64,000 bases of DNA, from assembly GCA_029851415.1 (NCBI GenBank), contig CM056742.1:153765121-153829120 (forward strand). The letters are read 5' to 3'. Positions 46,996-58,930 of this stretch are shown in pieces. The notes under the pieces are model-generated. The model did not search any database and was not told the origin of the DNA. It saw nothing but the letters and a program-made list of their open reading frames with translations. This DNA is from Eretmocerus hayati. Taxonomy: Eukaryota > Arthropoda > Insecta > Hymenoptera > Aphelinidae. The translations under genes and the position numbers were made by a program. The stretch's first letter is position 1, and each line of letters begins with the position of its first letter.

Positions 46996-49072
46996 ATGGC
47001 CTCACGTTTTAGCGGAGCCTTGCAATTGACAAATTTAGACGACTTCATCACCCCCTCACAGGTTAGAAAGAAAGGCAAAATCACAAAGTTTTACACAAAA
47101 ATCAAAGTTAGAATCAAAATGCATAAGATAACCATTACTTTTTCTCTGTAAGGAATGTATCAAGCCAGTAGAAATTCAAAAAAACAAAACTCAAGTTGGC
47201 TCGAAAATTAAAATTGAAGATGATGGGTCATACACAGAATTGTTTGAGGTGAGGTATTTCAACATCTGAGTCTAAAGTCAAAACTTTACTAATTGTCTTT
47301 CACAACTATCCCCAGACTGGTCCATCCACTAAGTTACAAAAAGTAGAAATCACTTTGGCGGATTGTTTAGCTTGCAGCGGATGCATCACGTCTGCAGAAA
47401 GTGTTCTTGTATCACAGCAGAGTCAAGAAGAATTAGAAAAAGTTTTTAAAGAAAAATTAGAGAAACAGAAGGTTAGATTACTCAATTCACTTGAGAATTC
47501 AGGACTATGATTCTTATGCAGACTAAGGAACATTATTGTTTTCAGAACAATGAAGGAGATGCAAAGTTTATAGTAGTAAGCTTATCAGTTCAACCGATCC
47601 TGTCTTTAGCAGAGAGATATAAGCTATCTCCAACCCAAACTGCTCTCAAACTGGCTAACTTTTTCAAGAGCATGGGTGCTGATATGGTCTTAGATATGAC
47701 CGTAGCAGAAGATTTGGCTCTTATAGAGTCAGCTAAGGAATTTGTGGAGAGATTTAAAGCATCCAAAGATTCCAAAAATCAATTGCCAATGCTTGCATCT
47801 TCTTGTCCAGGTTTGTGGCCCACTTTATCATAGGAACCTCAAGGTATCCCATTACCCAATCTATTAATCATTCTCATTGTCAAAAATTCAGGATGGGTTT
47901 GCTATGCTGAGAAAACTCATGGAAACTTTATCCTTCCTTATATTAGTGTCACAAAATCCCCCCAACAGATTATGGGTTCTTTAGTTAAATATCATTTAGC
48001 AAATGTAAAAGGGCTCAACCCTGAATCATTGTATCACATCACGCTCATGCCTTGTTATGATAAGAAACTTGAGGCATCACGCGAAGATTTCTATAACAAG
48101 CTGAGGGAAACCAGAGATGTGGATTGTGTTATAACTGCTGGTAAGAGCCAATGAATACTAATTCTACATTGCTCATTGAGTAAAACACGAACGATTATTT
48201 ATCATTCTGATATTTTTGTAGTTGAGCTTGAGCAAATGTTGAGTGGCCAAGGAAAATCTTTACAAGACTTTGATGATGGGGGCTTGGACAAGCCCTTCTC
48301 CTCTAAAGAACAAGAAAATAGTGGAATTTTATTGGGTCACCAAGGCTCGGGCTCTGGTGGTTATGCTGATTTTATATTCCATTATGCAGCTAAAAATCTT
48401 TTTCAAGAACATAATGCAAAGTTAGAATTTAAGACTCTGAGGAATCCAGACTTCCTTGAAGCTTCACTAGAAATCAACAATGAATCAGTTTTGAGGTTTG
48501 CCATAGCTAATGGTTTTAGAAATATACAAAATCTTGTACAAAAACTCAAAAGGGGTAAATGCTCATACCATTATGTGGAGGTAATGGCATGTCCTACAGG
48601 TGAGCCAACAATGTGTCTTTGATCTACTTTCCATGTTGAATTTCTGAACAAGAATTTCACTGGGAATTGGAAAGGCTGTCTTTATTTTTTTCAATATGTT
48701 TTATCTCATGAGTGAATACTGTCGCCTGCCCTCTTATTGCAAATTAAATCAGTTGCATCATCATAGTTTTGAATTCTGAATATCCGGTTTACGTATATGA
48801 AACTCTACAGGAGAATTGAAAATTTTCCAGGTTGTCTGAATGGTGGGGCCCAAGTTAGATCAGAACAAGGTACTCAACCACGAGAGTTAGCTCTCAAATT
48901 AGAGAGTGAGTACCAAAAACTCCCTACTAGTGATCCAGAGAAAAATGCTGCTGTGCACACCTTGTATAAAATATGGCTTGAAGGTGAAAATTCAGATAAA
49001 GCTGAAGCTTATCTACATACTCAATACCATGAAGTGCAAAAGTTGAATGCTGCAGTTTCCATAAAATGGTGA
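46996..49072 (+). CDS. CIAO3: CIAO3/NARFL (Nar1), cytosolic Fe-S cluster assembly factor
   Basis: An iron-only hydrogenase-like protein of the CIA pathway that links early scaffold steps to the CIA targeting complex. Seven exons: 46996-47061, 47153-47248, 47316-47471, 47546-47810, 47892-48140, 48222-48599 and 48831-49072; phases fit, 483 residues (human 476). All cluster-binding cysteines are present. The N-terminal set is Cys24 and CLACSGC (Cys71, 74, 77), at exactly the human numbering. The C-terminal set comes from SSCPGW, MPCYDKK and MACPTGCLNGG. It ends in AVSIKW; the terminal Trp is typical of CIA clients and adaptors, which use a C-terminal aromatic to contact the targeting complex. 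The start ATG at 46996 gives the expected [12 protein letters not shown]. Confidence 0.96.
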
Positions 49073-49870
49073 TGGCTGCTAATTCAATCCTCTTTTTTTT
49101 TCTATGTATAGTAATATGTAAATATGTATAATTTCAAGTGTATACTCAGATAAAAATGAATGAATAAGACTCATTTGTCAGACACGGCAATCACATAAAT
49201 TCTACTGATCAGAAATTAGCTGGTTACATATATTTTTAATGAATGAATTATAGATTTTAATAATCCAATTTAAAATCATCTGGATTTTCTGAATATTAGA
49301 ATGATATTCCATAAATATTAGAAGATATGAATGTAAAGCCTGCAATCATGATCGGGAGAGAACGATACAACTTGATGTAAGTTATTCTCATACCATATGC
49401 AAACTCAACAAGTTCATGAAGGAGTAAAATGTTCCCATTCAAGTAGTGGAGTTTCATACATCATTGTAGACACATAAGATTACGAATTTTGTTTCTTCAA
49501 TGGATAATGAATTATTGATCAAGTCATTGAATTAGTACATATATAAATCTCTGTACAAATCCACAAAATATACAAAATCTAGACACTAAATCTGGTTAAC
49601 ACGTCTTCCATTTTTCATACACTTGTTTTATCAACAAATTGAAATTAGTTATTGTGATGAAATATTGTATGGTTGATGATTCTCCACAATTTAGAAAATT
49701 AGAACGTTGCGGTCACTTGACATGTTTGAAAAATCAGTTTCATTCTAGATCAGCTAAAGTTGTTGAGATGCCATAGCCATTCGATCATTCATCAAGAATC
49801 AACATTAAAAGTACACTCAGTTGCATATCATACATAGTCAGAAAATCTTTGGACTCTGGATACTTTCCAA
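49073..49870. other. convergent 3' UTRs of CIAO3 (+) and Josephin gene (-)
   Basis: About 800 bases of AT-rich sequence, no coding exon seen. I could not find a canonical AATAAA for CIAO3; variant signals may be used. Confidence 0.45.
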
Positions 49871-51064
49871 CTATCTAAATGTTTGATTGACACTTTCACT
49901 TTCACAAGATCTTCCATTAGAGTCATTAGCACTGTTCTCAACATTTTGCAAGACAGGAACGGATTCTGTCCTGTTTTTCTCCAATTCATTTGTATGAGCT
50001 GAGGTATCATTCACACTTTCTCGAAGCCATCCTTGAGTACTCTCTATCTCTTTTAAAACAATCAAGAAGAGTTCCTTATCCTTGCTCTCTATCTGCTCTT
50101 TCAAGTAAGCCAAGAAGTCATCCTCCTGGATATGAATTATCATATTCGAGATCAAAAAGAGGAATTTGTGTATTGAATGTCATGAATATTCTTTACCTGT
50201 CCAATTATTTGGGGTGAGTCTAACTTGGAATCTAAATTATAAAAGTCATCATTGATACTTCTTAATGCTATCCAATGTCGTCTTCCTAAGGGTAGAGGAA
50301 CAAAACCCAGTTTCCAATCAGATGGAATATTGAGAATGAAGCCTTTAATATTTTTGAGAAGCAAGTCACCCAGATCCCTATTGACATACAGAAAGTCATG
50401 TTTGAGAGCATTTAGTACCATAAGGTCTGGTCTAAGTCATTAGAACAAGATATTAGCCAACCTGCGTTTATCAAACCAGACAGCCTCGCAACCTTTTCTT
50501 TGCAAGGCAGCCATAATCACATTAATATCATAATTACCCCACCCAAGAATCGATTTGTGTGGATTAATCCAAAAATCAGGGCTCAAATTGACACATATTT
50601 TATCCAGCTCTTGTTTGGTGAATTCCTTCCGTTGGAAAATATTATTGAGTGCATGCATAGCACAAAAATCCCTCACCTAGAAGATATCAAGAATATATAC
50701 AACCCTTGACTGCAAGCCTGAGATAAGCATTCTTGATCATTCTAATTTTCATGATGGAGTTTACATATAAACACTGAAGAGAAGTCTTAAGAGTTTAAAG
50801 CACACTTGGAGACGCACTTAAAAAGAGATGCAGATGGTGGATGAATTAGTCAGACAGGAGCTGACTTGGAGCCAGTAAAATTATTGAGCATATTTACATC
50901 AGAAAGAAGCTATGTTCCAATAGCTGAGATACCTTTTAATCAACTATTGACAATTTGAAGATGATCTACCCATCAATTTGACCAAATTATATGGATGCAA
51001 TGAGTCTTACCTGTCGCTCATGATAAATAGAGTCACTTAGCCGCGCTGCTCCACTAGCAACCAT
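49871..51064 (-). CDS. Josephin-domain deubiquitinase (JOSD1/JOSD2-like)
   Basis: A cysteine protease of the Machado-Joseph (Josephin) family that removes ubiquitin. Four exons: 51011-51064, 50462-50676, 50197-50431 and 49871-50125; phases fit, 252 residues. The start ATG at 51064 gives [18 protein letters not shown], the usual YHERQ entry to the domain. The catalytic triad is visible: Cys23 in [11 protein letters not shown], His142 in GRRHWIAL, and the Asn155/Asp157 region in [22 protein letters not shown] is nearly invariant in the family. The acceptor of exon 3 (TTAG|ACCAGA) was chosen because it restores frame. After about residue 185 there is an extra disordered tail rich in Asn, Ser and Glu, making it longer than human JOSD1/2 (about 190-200). 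There is no UIM as in ataxin-3. Confidence 0.93.
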
Positions 51065-52033
51065 TGTTGCAACTATACACTACCTGAACAATTTGATAAA
51101 TCAATCTCATTCATAGTTCATCATCAACATCAACATGCATGAACTCCTCATTGCTGAATAAGATTGTTATTGTATCACGTTGGAACTTATTTAACCACAT
51201 GAGGTGCCTGATGCACAACACCTCAAATGAATCTTCACAAAGCGAAACCTTTCAGAACTCCACAATCTTGAAGATTACATTTGCCACCATCCAATCGCTG
51301 TTAAAATCAATTTTTGTTGCTTATCTTATCCGCAAAAATGTTTGCCAGTCAGAATTCAGCAATCCGATGAAGCAGACGATTGCAGACGATACGATTGCGA
51401 TACAAGGGGCAGGGCTCGATGGCTCGATATTAGTCGATTCTCGATTGTCACGTCGATTGAAGCAATTGCACAGTGCTCAACCAACGAACCAACCAGTTCA
51501 AGTTGGATTGGACCGGTAATGAAAATGAAGAGAAGAGTTCAGAAATGTTCATGCTGCGAATCGGAAATTATTCGATTTACCATCTATTTTTCGAAAAAAA
51601 CCTTTTGTATTCATAGGTTGAATCAAAGAACAGAGTATCTCTTGAAAAATCTTTATTCATACATACAATGAAATGAAAAAAAAATGAAAAATTGAATCAA
51701 GATAATGATTCACATAGAAATCATTAACATTATCAAAATTGCTCTAAGAACTTGATCAAAATACTCTTTCCAGCTTACAAAACAATTCCTTGTAAAGTAC
51801 TGAGATACATCATTGATTCTCAAAAGAGAGCAATACAATTCTATGTACAATTCCAATCCTAAACACTCCCATTGTGATGTTTAGCTATTTATGTATTTCA
51901 TACATGATTTTTTATTCATACTTTGCGTATAGTATTTTATCAATAAAATTCACGAAAAAATTGCTGTCTGCATAAATATTGACAATAGAAAATCAACAGC
52001 CACTGTGGACTGTGAAGACAATCTTGATCACAG
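51065..52033. other. Josephin promoter side and VPS29 3' UTR
   Basis: No gene supported. Minus-strand AATAAA signals are readable at 51916-51911 and 51657-51652, giving VPS29 a 3' UTR of about 120-380 bases. The remaining 51065-51640 would carry the Josephin promoter. The 126-codon plus-strand frame at 51139 looks random. Confidence 0.45.
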
Positions 52034-53120
52034 TTAACTCTTCTTATATTCAATTCGTTCAACCTTGACTTCATCGCCCACTAATTGGTAGACATATGTC
52101 ACAACAGTAGAACTTTGGATATCCATCAAGACGAATGATGGAATAACTGACCTGTATATATGAAAAGGAGAGAAGGTTTATAAATCTCATAAATCAAATG
52201 AAGTCAAGTAGGGATCTCTTCCGAATGCATGTGATATAGTTGCAAGATAAACATCAATAATTCACTTAATGAAAAATCACATACGTATCCAGAGGATTGT
52301 AAGCACCAGTGGCTGATCCAGGATTGATGTAAAACTTATTTTCATGCTCATACGCTTCAAACTTGTGCGTATGGCCTGTAATCAGAATGTCGACATCCAG
52401 TTGTCTTTGAATCAATGCCAAGGCTTCTGGATCACCCCAAGGAACAACTTGATGGCCATGGGATAAGCCTATTCTGAACTGCCCCACTGTCACTACTTTT
52501 TGTTCTGGATAGTTTAGGTTCTGGAAATCAGGAACTGTTTAGTCAAGATTATACAGATTTAGAACAATTGAAATGATTAAAAGAGCAACTGATACCTCAT
52601 CAAAGTCTCCTCTGACAATGTGCACATCACTTGCCAAGGTTTTCAAGTAATCATATGATTCCTTTGTACAAAGATTACCAGTACATAAAATATGCTGTAT
52701 CCTTCCTGGAACAAGTAGCTTTTTGAACTTACTTGGCAAGCTACTGCACCTGTGCGGTATGTGCAGATCTCCAAGAACTAGGACAAGCTGTAATGATTGA
52801 AATCATTCATAAGCCCCTGCATTAAGTATCTGAGTATTGGCCTTTTAAATCTTACAGAGGAGTTCTAGCCTTATTAACAACAAACATATTCCAAGGTTTA
52901 TTTTAAATTCAAATACCAAAGCTGGGCCTTGCCCTGAGAATTTTAGCACACTCAACGTGTACGGAGTCACTGATAGAAAAGATAAGATTTCGATTCAGAT
53001 AATTTAAACTCGGATTGATTATGGTCCCACAAGCTGGAGATTCCTGAGGTTATTATTATCATTTATTAGGAACTATTCCTACAGAAGCACGGTAGACTGA
53101 TTTCAAAATCAACTTACCAT
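52034..53120 (-). CDS. Vps29: VPS29, retromer subunit
   Basis: Metallophosphoesterase-fold scaffold of the retromer and retriever/commander complexes for endosome-to-Golgi and recycling traffic; catalytically inert or weak. Four coding exons: 53118-53120, 52596-52787, 52285-52520 and 52034-52151; 182 residues, the same as human. The first coding exon contributes only the ATG, directly followed by GTAAGT; the next begins [77 protein letters not shown] and a C-terminal [11 protein letters not shown] are nearly identical to vertebrate VPS29. Head to head with RAD9. Confidence 0.97.
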
Positions 53121-53549
53121 GGTTGTTGTAAATGTAATCTAATCTAGAATCCCGAGAGTTAATTAGCAAGTATTCTCCAAATTCTTCATCTTACAATAAG
53201 CTGATTGCAAACAACATTCAATTCCAAGAATGTGGGAGTGACAACTTGCTCACGATCCGGTTGATGTCGATATCAGCCTGTCAGCGCAGTGTCAGCCAGC
53301 CATCGCCTAAGACTGAAGAACCCAACCTAGACTGAAGAACTATATTATCCTAGGGATCCTGCAGTACGGCAACACAGTATGTTCAAATGCATATCTGTGC
53401 GCATCAGATAGGGTTCATGGCAGCGGGAAAAAACATAAACAAGACCATGTAGACCCAATCAACGATAAATTAGTAAGATATTCAATGAATATCATCTCCT
53501 TTATTCTTATAATATTCTTATAATACGTCAGTAACCAAATCCATCGATC
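53121..53549. promoter_or_regulatory. compact bidirectional promoter, VPS29 (-) / RAD9 (+)
   Basis: Only 429 bases separate the two start codons, so both 5' UTRs and promoters must fit here. I see no TATA box in a convincing place. The GC-richer centre (about 53240-53420) is the likely initiation region. Confidence 0.6.
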
Positions 53550-55324
53550 ATGAGATGTATCATCTCAGGAGGAAATATAAAAAGTGAGTTTGGTGCTTGC
53601 ATTTCAACATAGGTTACGTGTATTACATGTCTTGATTTATTCAAGTGATATTGCTCACCTTCCATATCCTCTCGTAATCTGTGGTATGTAATTGTTATTT
53701 TATTGTTGTCTTCCTTTATTAGCCCTTGCAAAAGCAGTGCAAATGCTTGCAAAAATAGGTGATGAAGTATGTGTGCAACCACAAGAGGATAGTTTATCCT
53801 TCCGCACTGTCAATGGATCTAATTCAGCATTTGGTGATGTGACATTTCAACAGGATTTTTTTTCCTATTTTGCTTTTGAGCCTCAAGAATCCTGTGATTA
53901 TCTAAAATGCAAGATTCATCTTCGCGTAAGAGTTTTATTGATTCAATCAAGTCTGTACATATTTTTTGAATATTCTTGCAACTGATTGTAATTACAGGGA
54001 CCTATGGCTATTTTTAAGACAGCTAATATTCTCGAGAAACAAGTAGAAACATGTGAAATACTGTTAGCAGCTAATGCGGATACCCTATGTCTGATCATCA
54101 AGTATAAAAATGGAATTAGTAAAACTCATTTACTGTCTATAATAGATGATGAAGTAGTGAAAGTAAGTTGACAATCTAAAACTATGTTATAAATTATAGT
54201 CATTCCTGACTTAATATCACAAGGTACTTTTAGGCAAATTATAAAAAGGATGGCACTAGAAATCATTTAAAAGTCCAGCCTCGAGTTATGACTGATGTCA
54301 TTCAGAATTTCCAGCAAAATCTTCTAGAAATCACAATTGAGATCCAAAAAGAAAAAGTACTCATCAGAAATTATATTGATGATACTTCTTGTGAGTGAAT
54401 CAATGAATAGAGTAAATGATAACTATTTTACACCTCAGTCATTTATAATTTGAATGCTTTGCACCATTCTAGGTGTGGCTAACGAAACGCGAACGCAACT
54501 TGTATTTGGTGTACCGGAATTTGATGAATACACCATTGATTCAGAAATGGCCATAACGTTTTGTTTGAAAGAATTTAGAGCAATGACAGTTTTTTCGGAG
54601 GCTCTATCTCATCCTATCGATGTTTACTTCGATCGACCTGGCCGGTGAGTAATGATAAAACTGAACCTTGGAAATAAATTAAGAAATCTTGTAATGAAAT
54701 ACTAATCATCTCTCCAGGCCATGCGTTTTTGTCTGCAAAACTTTGAATGTGGAGGCAAATCTTGTATTATCTACATTGAATCCAACCACAGATGGATCAT
54801 CACAGAGTACCGCATCGATGCAACCAAAAACGATGCCCAAAAAAGCACCTGCGAAACGAGCTCCAGTCAAAAAAGGCTTGAAGTCATTTGTTAAAAAAAC
54901 ATTCAGTTCCACTTTCAACAGCAAAGCTAGTAACCATTCTGCAAATGTTAACGATTTAGAAAGTACGGGGTCACCTGGAAGGATAAGCGATATCGATTCG
55001 CCACTATGTAATGCAAAAAAAAGTGCCAGTTCGAACTCTCCGAAACCACGCACGCTCGAAGGTTATATGAATTCAAGCTTACATTTGAGGGAAAATGAGA
55101 ATCCCATACAAAAAAGTCCACTTTCAAGTTTGCTTAAAAGAAAATCCGATCAAGACATTCAAGTTGATCCAGGAAATGACAGTGATTTTGTGAGAAACTC
55201 ACCTCCAACACACTGTTCAAAGAAAGCCAAACTGATTTTCAAGAAATGCTTCTCAACAACTTTAGATCCACGATTGCCTGAGTCGAATGACGTCGAGGTT
55301 GAAGACTCAGGCGATGAAAATTGA
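53550..55324 (+). CDS. Rad9: RAD9, 9-1-1 checkpoint clamp subunit
   Basis: RAD9 forms the heterotrimeric 9-1-1 DNA clamp with HUS1 and RAD1 and activates ATR through TopBP1. Six exons: 53550-53583, 53723-53925, 53998-54162, 54234-54390, 54473-54644 and 54718-55324; phases fit, 445 residues. The short first exon encodes MRCIISGGNIK, aligning with human MKCLVTGGNVK. The clamp region (about 1-265) has KIGDEVCVQPQEDSLSFRTVN, the AITFCLKEFR stretch and FDRPGRPCVFVCK. The C-terminal tail of about 180 residues is disordered and basic, with SP motifs and a KKAPAKRAPVKKG cluster. It ends VEVEDSGDEN, resembling the human LAEDSEGEG end whose serine is phosphorylated for TopBP1 binding. AATAAA at 55512-55517. 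Confidence 0.95.
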
Positions 55325-55881
55325 AGTTCCTAGGTTTAGCTAGACTTCGTTGCGTGTGATAAAGAGTTTATTTATTCTAGAAAACAAAAATTTTACGGAA
55401 TGCGTCGAACGTAATGTTTTGCGACATCACACCTTTCAAGACAGAAACAGTAAAATTGCAAAGCTGTTGAACTAATCAAATGATTGATGTAAATTATTAT
55501 TTTTATATGTAAATAAATAATTTTTAGTAACTTATTCTCATATGCTTCATTCTCAGAATATGATATACACAATATATAGAAAACATCACGTGACGATCGT
55601 TATGGCTTGTTCCTGAAATTGCAATCATGGAAGAATGATGAAATACTTATAGAGTCAGCTTTTTGAAGAAAAAACATTTTGCTAAGCCATTTGAATAAAG
55701 TTGATTCGGTTCAAAATTTGCGCTGCATGGCAAAATCGGCAATCCACGTGATCCTTCTAGTGACCCTATAGTGACGTCTGCTTGGATGGAGCACAGAAAA
55801 AGTTGTCTGCTGCAGTCAATGGACGGACGGCGAGGTCCTCGTGTGCACGATTAAGTTTCGCACGAGGTCAACCTTTTCCCA
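55325..55881. other. RAD9 3' UTR and endonuclease G promoter
   Basis: 557 bases; AATAAA at 55512-55517 probably ends RAD9. The GC-richer stretch from about 55730 is the likely endonuclease G leader. A plus-strand ATG at 55782 opens a different frame that overlaps the real start and would act as a long upstream ORF if transcribed. Confidence 0.5.
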
Positions 55882-57429
55882 ATGTCATCCTCGTGGCGAA
55901 GCTTACTGAGGCTATCCGCGGCGACCTCGAGTGCTGGTCTAATCGGGTGGTACGCGGCCAAGTGGCACGACACTCTCGGTGAAGAAAATGACGCGCGATG
56001 GATTTGGTCGTCCGAGGCGAAGATCAGGTGCATGCCGGGTCTGCCCTTGTTCGGCACCGTCTCCGCGGACTCGGGGATTGTGCCCGTTGATGGTACCCTT
56101 GCACCCCCAAGTATGGGTGCCAAATTAACCGTTCCCGAGTCCAGGGTCAGCCAAGTTAGTTAGAGTCTTCATAACCTCCTATCACCATATCATTAGCAAA
56201 AATTCTTCTCACGTAATGAATTTGACGATTGCAACAGCGATTGACGATTGATATATTTGAGATATCTATTTATCCTGTCTATTTTCTTTCTAATTGATTG
56301 ATTTCGTTTGCAATGAGTATCTGTTTTTGTTGCATATATCAGGGTCAAGATACACTCACTACAAGTAGCTGACTTTATAGAACATCTTACCCTCTTTCCA
56401 GATTATGAAGTATGGATTTCCAGGATTAGATCATGTAAGGTCCTACGATGACTTTGTGCTGTCCTATGACAGAAGAAATCGCGTTGCACATTGGGTTTTT
56501 GAACACCTTACAAAGGACAGACTGAAGCACAATGAAAATATTGATAGGTCAAAGTGTGAATTCACAACAGATCAGAGTATACATCCTTTCTTTAGGTATG
56601 CATTCCCAATATTGCATTTGTCTGTTTAGTTATTGTGTAATTGCATTGGAAATGGTTCATTCACAGGTCTGAAAATAGTGATTATAAGCGGAGCGGCTAT
56701 GATCGAGGTCATTTAGCAGCTGCAGGCAATCACAAACTAGATCAAAAACATGTGCAACAAACGTTCTTCCTAACAAACATGGCACCTCAAGTGGGAGTTG
56801 GTTTTAATAGAGATTCATGGAACAGACTAGAAAAATATGTTAGAAAATTAACTGATACATACAAAGATGTCTATGTATGCACAGGGCCTCTCTATCTACC
56901 CAAGTTAGTTGAATGAATTATTAATCACTCCTCATGTAAAATCAATTCCCAACTAATCTGGTTGATCAAATAGGATTGAAGCTGATGGCAAAAAGTATGT
57001 TAGATACGAAGTCATTGGAACAAATCATGTAGCGGTGCCTACACATTTCTATAAAATTGTTGTTGGGGAAACTAAAGATTCAAAACTGGAAATGGAAGCA
57101 TTCGTGATGCCTAATGCGCCTATTGATAATAACACACCCCTTCAAAATTTCCAGGTAAAAACTTGTTGGTTGATTTTCGTTATTATCATTGTGTTGGACT
57201 CGTAATGGTGATCATCAAAATATATATTCTGAGTTGATATTCCATTAGGTAGAATAGATTTATATGAGATTGATGGCAAGTTTCATTTGGGAATACTTTG
57301 CGATCGTTATTTTTAAAACAATCTTTTTTGAAGGTTCCACCGGAGAGTATTGAACGGGCGGCAGGTCTACTATTCTTCGACAAGCTAGCAAGAAATAAAT
57401 TGAACAAAATTAATGGCAAAAAAATTTAG
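55882..57429 (+). CDS. EndoG: endonuclease G, mitochondrial DNA/RNA nuclease
   Basis: A DNA/RNA non-specific nuclease (beta-beta-alpha metal type) of the mitochondrial intermembrane space, involved in paternal mtDNA removal and apoptotic DNA fragmentation. Five exons: 55882-56154, 56402-56595, 56667-56903, 56974-57154 and 57334-57429; phases fit, 326 residues. The N-terminus is a basic/Ser-rich leader plus a hydrophobic segment (SAATSSAGLIGWYAA), fitting a mitochondrial anchor. Then come MKYGFPGLDHVRSYDDFVLSYDRR, HWVFEHL, and the catalytic DRGHLAAAGNH (His171). TFFLTNMAPQ, the DSWNRLEKY helix, VYVCTGPLYLPK and GTNHVAVPTHFYK follow. It ends with the family's PPESIERAAGLLFFDKL. EXOG is less likely, given the DRGHLAAA/NMAPQ context and the short C-terminus. 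Confidence 0.95.
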
Positions 57430-58930
57430 GTGAGAAAAAATTGACTGTGATAGTTTTAAGAATCAATCTATGTAAGCATAGAGGAAGAGGTTACCTTAAC
57501 TTGTTCATTAAAATCGTCCAAACGAGTCGGAAAAATTTTGTAAATAAGTGCAGATCATTGTTGAGACAAATTGTAGAGAAATTTTATTACCTGACTGCAT
57601 GATGTGATGTACACGTGTAAATATTGTTGTAGACATGAAAATACATAGGGATCATATTTTGAATTATTACTCTTATTATCTGTAAATTCGGTTTCCTCCA
57701 TCTATCAACAATCTCAGAGTTGATCGGTATAATTCGAAATGAGCATTAAATTATTCAAGTTTTTGAACGGGAATATCTTGTGACACCTGAATCTCAGTCT
57801 TGCTAAAATCTTAAAAACATCGTAAAACTGCTTAAAACTTGATAAAAAGTCTTAAATTCATCTAAAACATGTGATCGACACGATCCATCTAAGTCTCCAA
57901 CGTAACTCTTGCTTGGCATTCATTTCTGCCTCTCTAATTTATATGATCACAAACAAATACAAGTTTGCGAAAAAACGTACCTCGCATACTTTGGTTGTGT
58001 CGGCGCATTTACATTACATCTTACGTAAAAAGTAGATCTATATTTTTTCATTCTGAATTTAATACTATCTGCTATAATAAAAAATCTTATTCGGGAAATT
58101 CATTCAAGATTCTTCTCAAGTACATACAACTTACAAGCTACAATATGTACAAAATTAACATTGGGTGTAAAGTCAAGTCGAGTTTAAAAAAACTTGACCT
58201 TAGCTGCCCATAATTCATAAAATTTCATCTCACAGCATACAATTATCTTTTCTAAAAATCTTGTTTCGAGACTTCAATCCCTCTCAAGTTTGTGATCAGA
58301 GAGGAATTAGTCATAAAACATCTATAAGTACATTTTGTGATTTTTTCTAAATCATTTTAGGCACTAACTGGACGGCAGTTCCTTCAATTTTCCAGGACAC
58401 TTGACAAATTTTAAGTACACTTTGCATTCCTCCTTTAGGAGAAAAACTGGCATTGCTCTTTCCAAATCCCTCTAAAATGAGGGAACACTTCAAGTTACAG
58501 TCAATTGTTGATCAACTAGAGTAAGCAGTAAATTATTTTAAAAGGGTTCAATATAATTTGATGAGTCGACAAACTTTCTATTCGTCGCATTGTTCTGGTT
58601 CCGTGTAAGTATTGCGGAAAAATTTAATGGAGTTTCAAATTCGGAAAACATCTTCAGAACAGATCAAAAATCAAATCCTAAAATTTTAAATAATAAAAGT
58701 GATTGATGAGCCAGGTTACAATGTCTTAATTATGCTGTAGAACAAAATGAAAGACGAATATTTCGAAGAATGTTGTGGAATTATTCATAACGCGCTCAAT
58801 CGCTGATTCGTTGGTCCACACGTCAATTATTGCTGCATCAACTTCATCGTTTGAACAAACATCAATACTTGGATCACGGATTCATAAAAGTAACAATGAT
58901 AGAAGGACTAGGACTTGAGCATTAAAATTT
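57430..58930. other. convergent 3' UTRs of endonuclease G (+) and crumbs (-)
   Basis: 1.5 kb, AT-rich, no supported gene. Repeated short CTTAAAA/TCTTAAA strings occur at 57800-57860. Presumably mostly crumbs 3' UTR. Confidence 0.45.
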
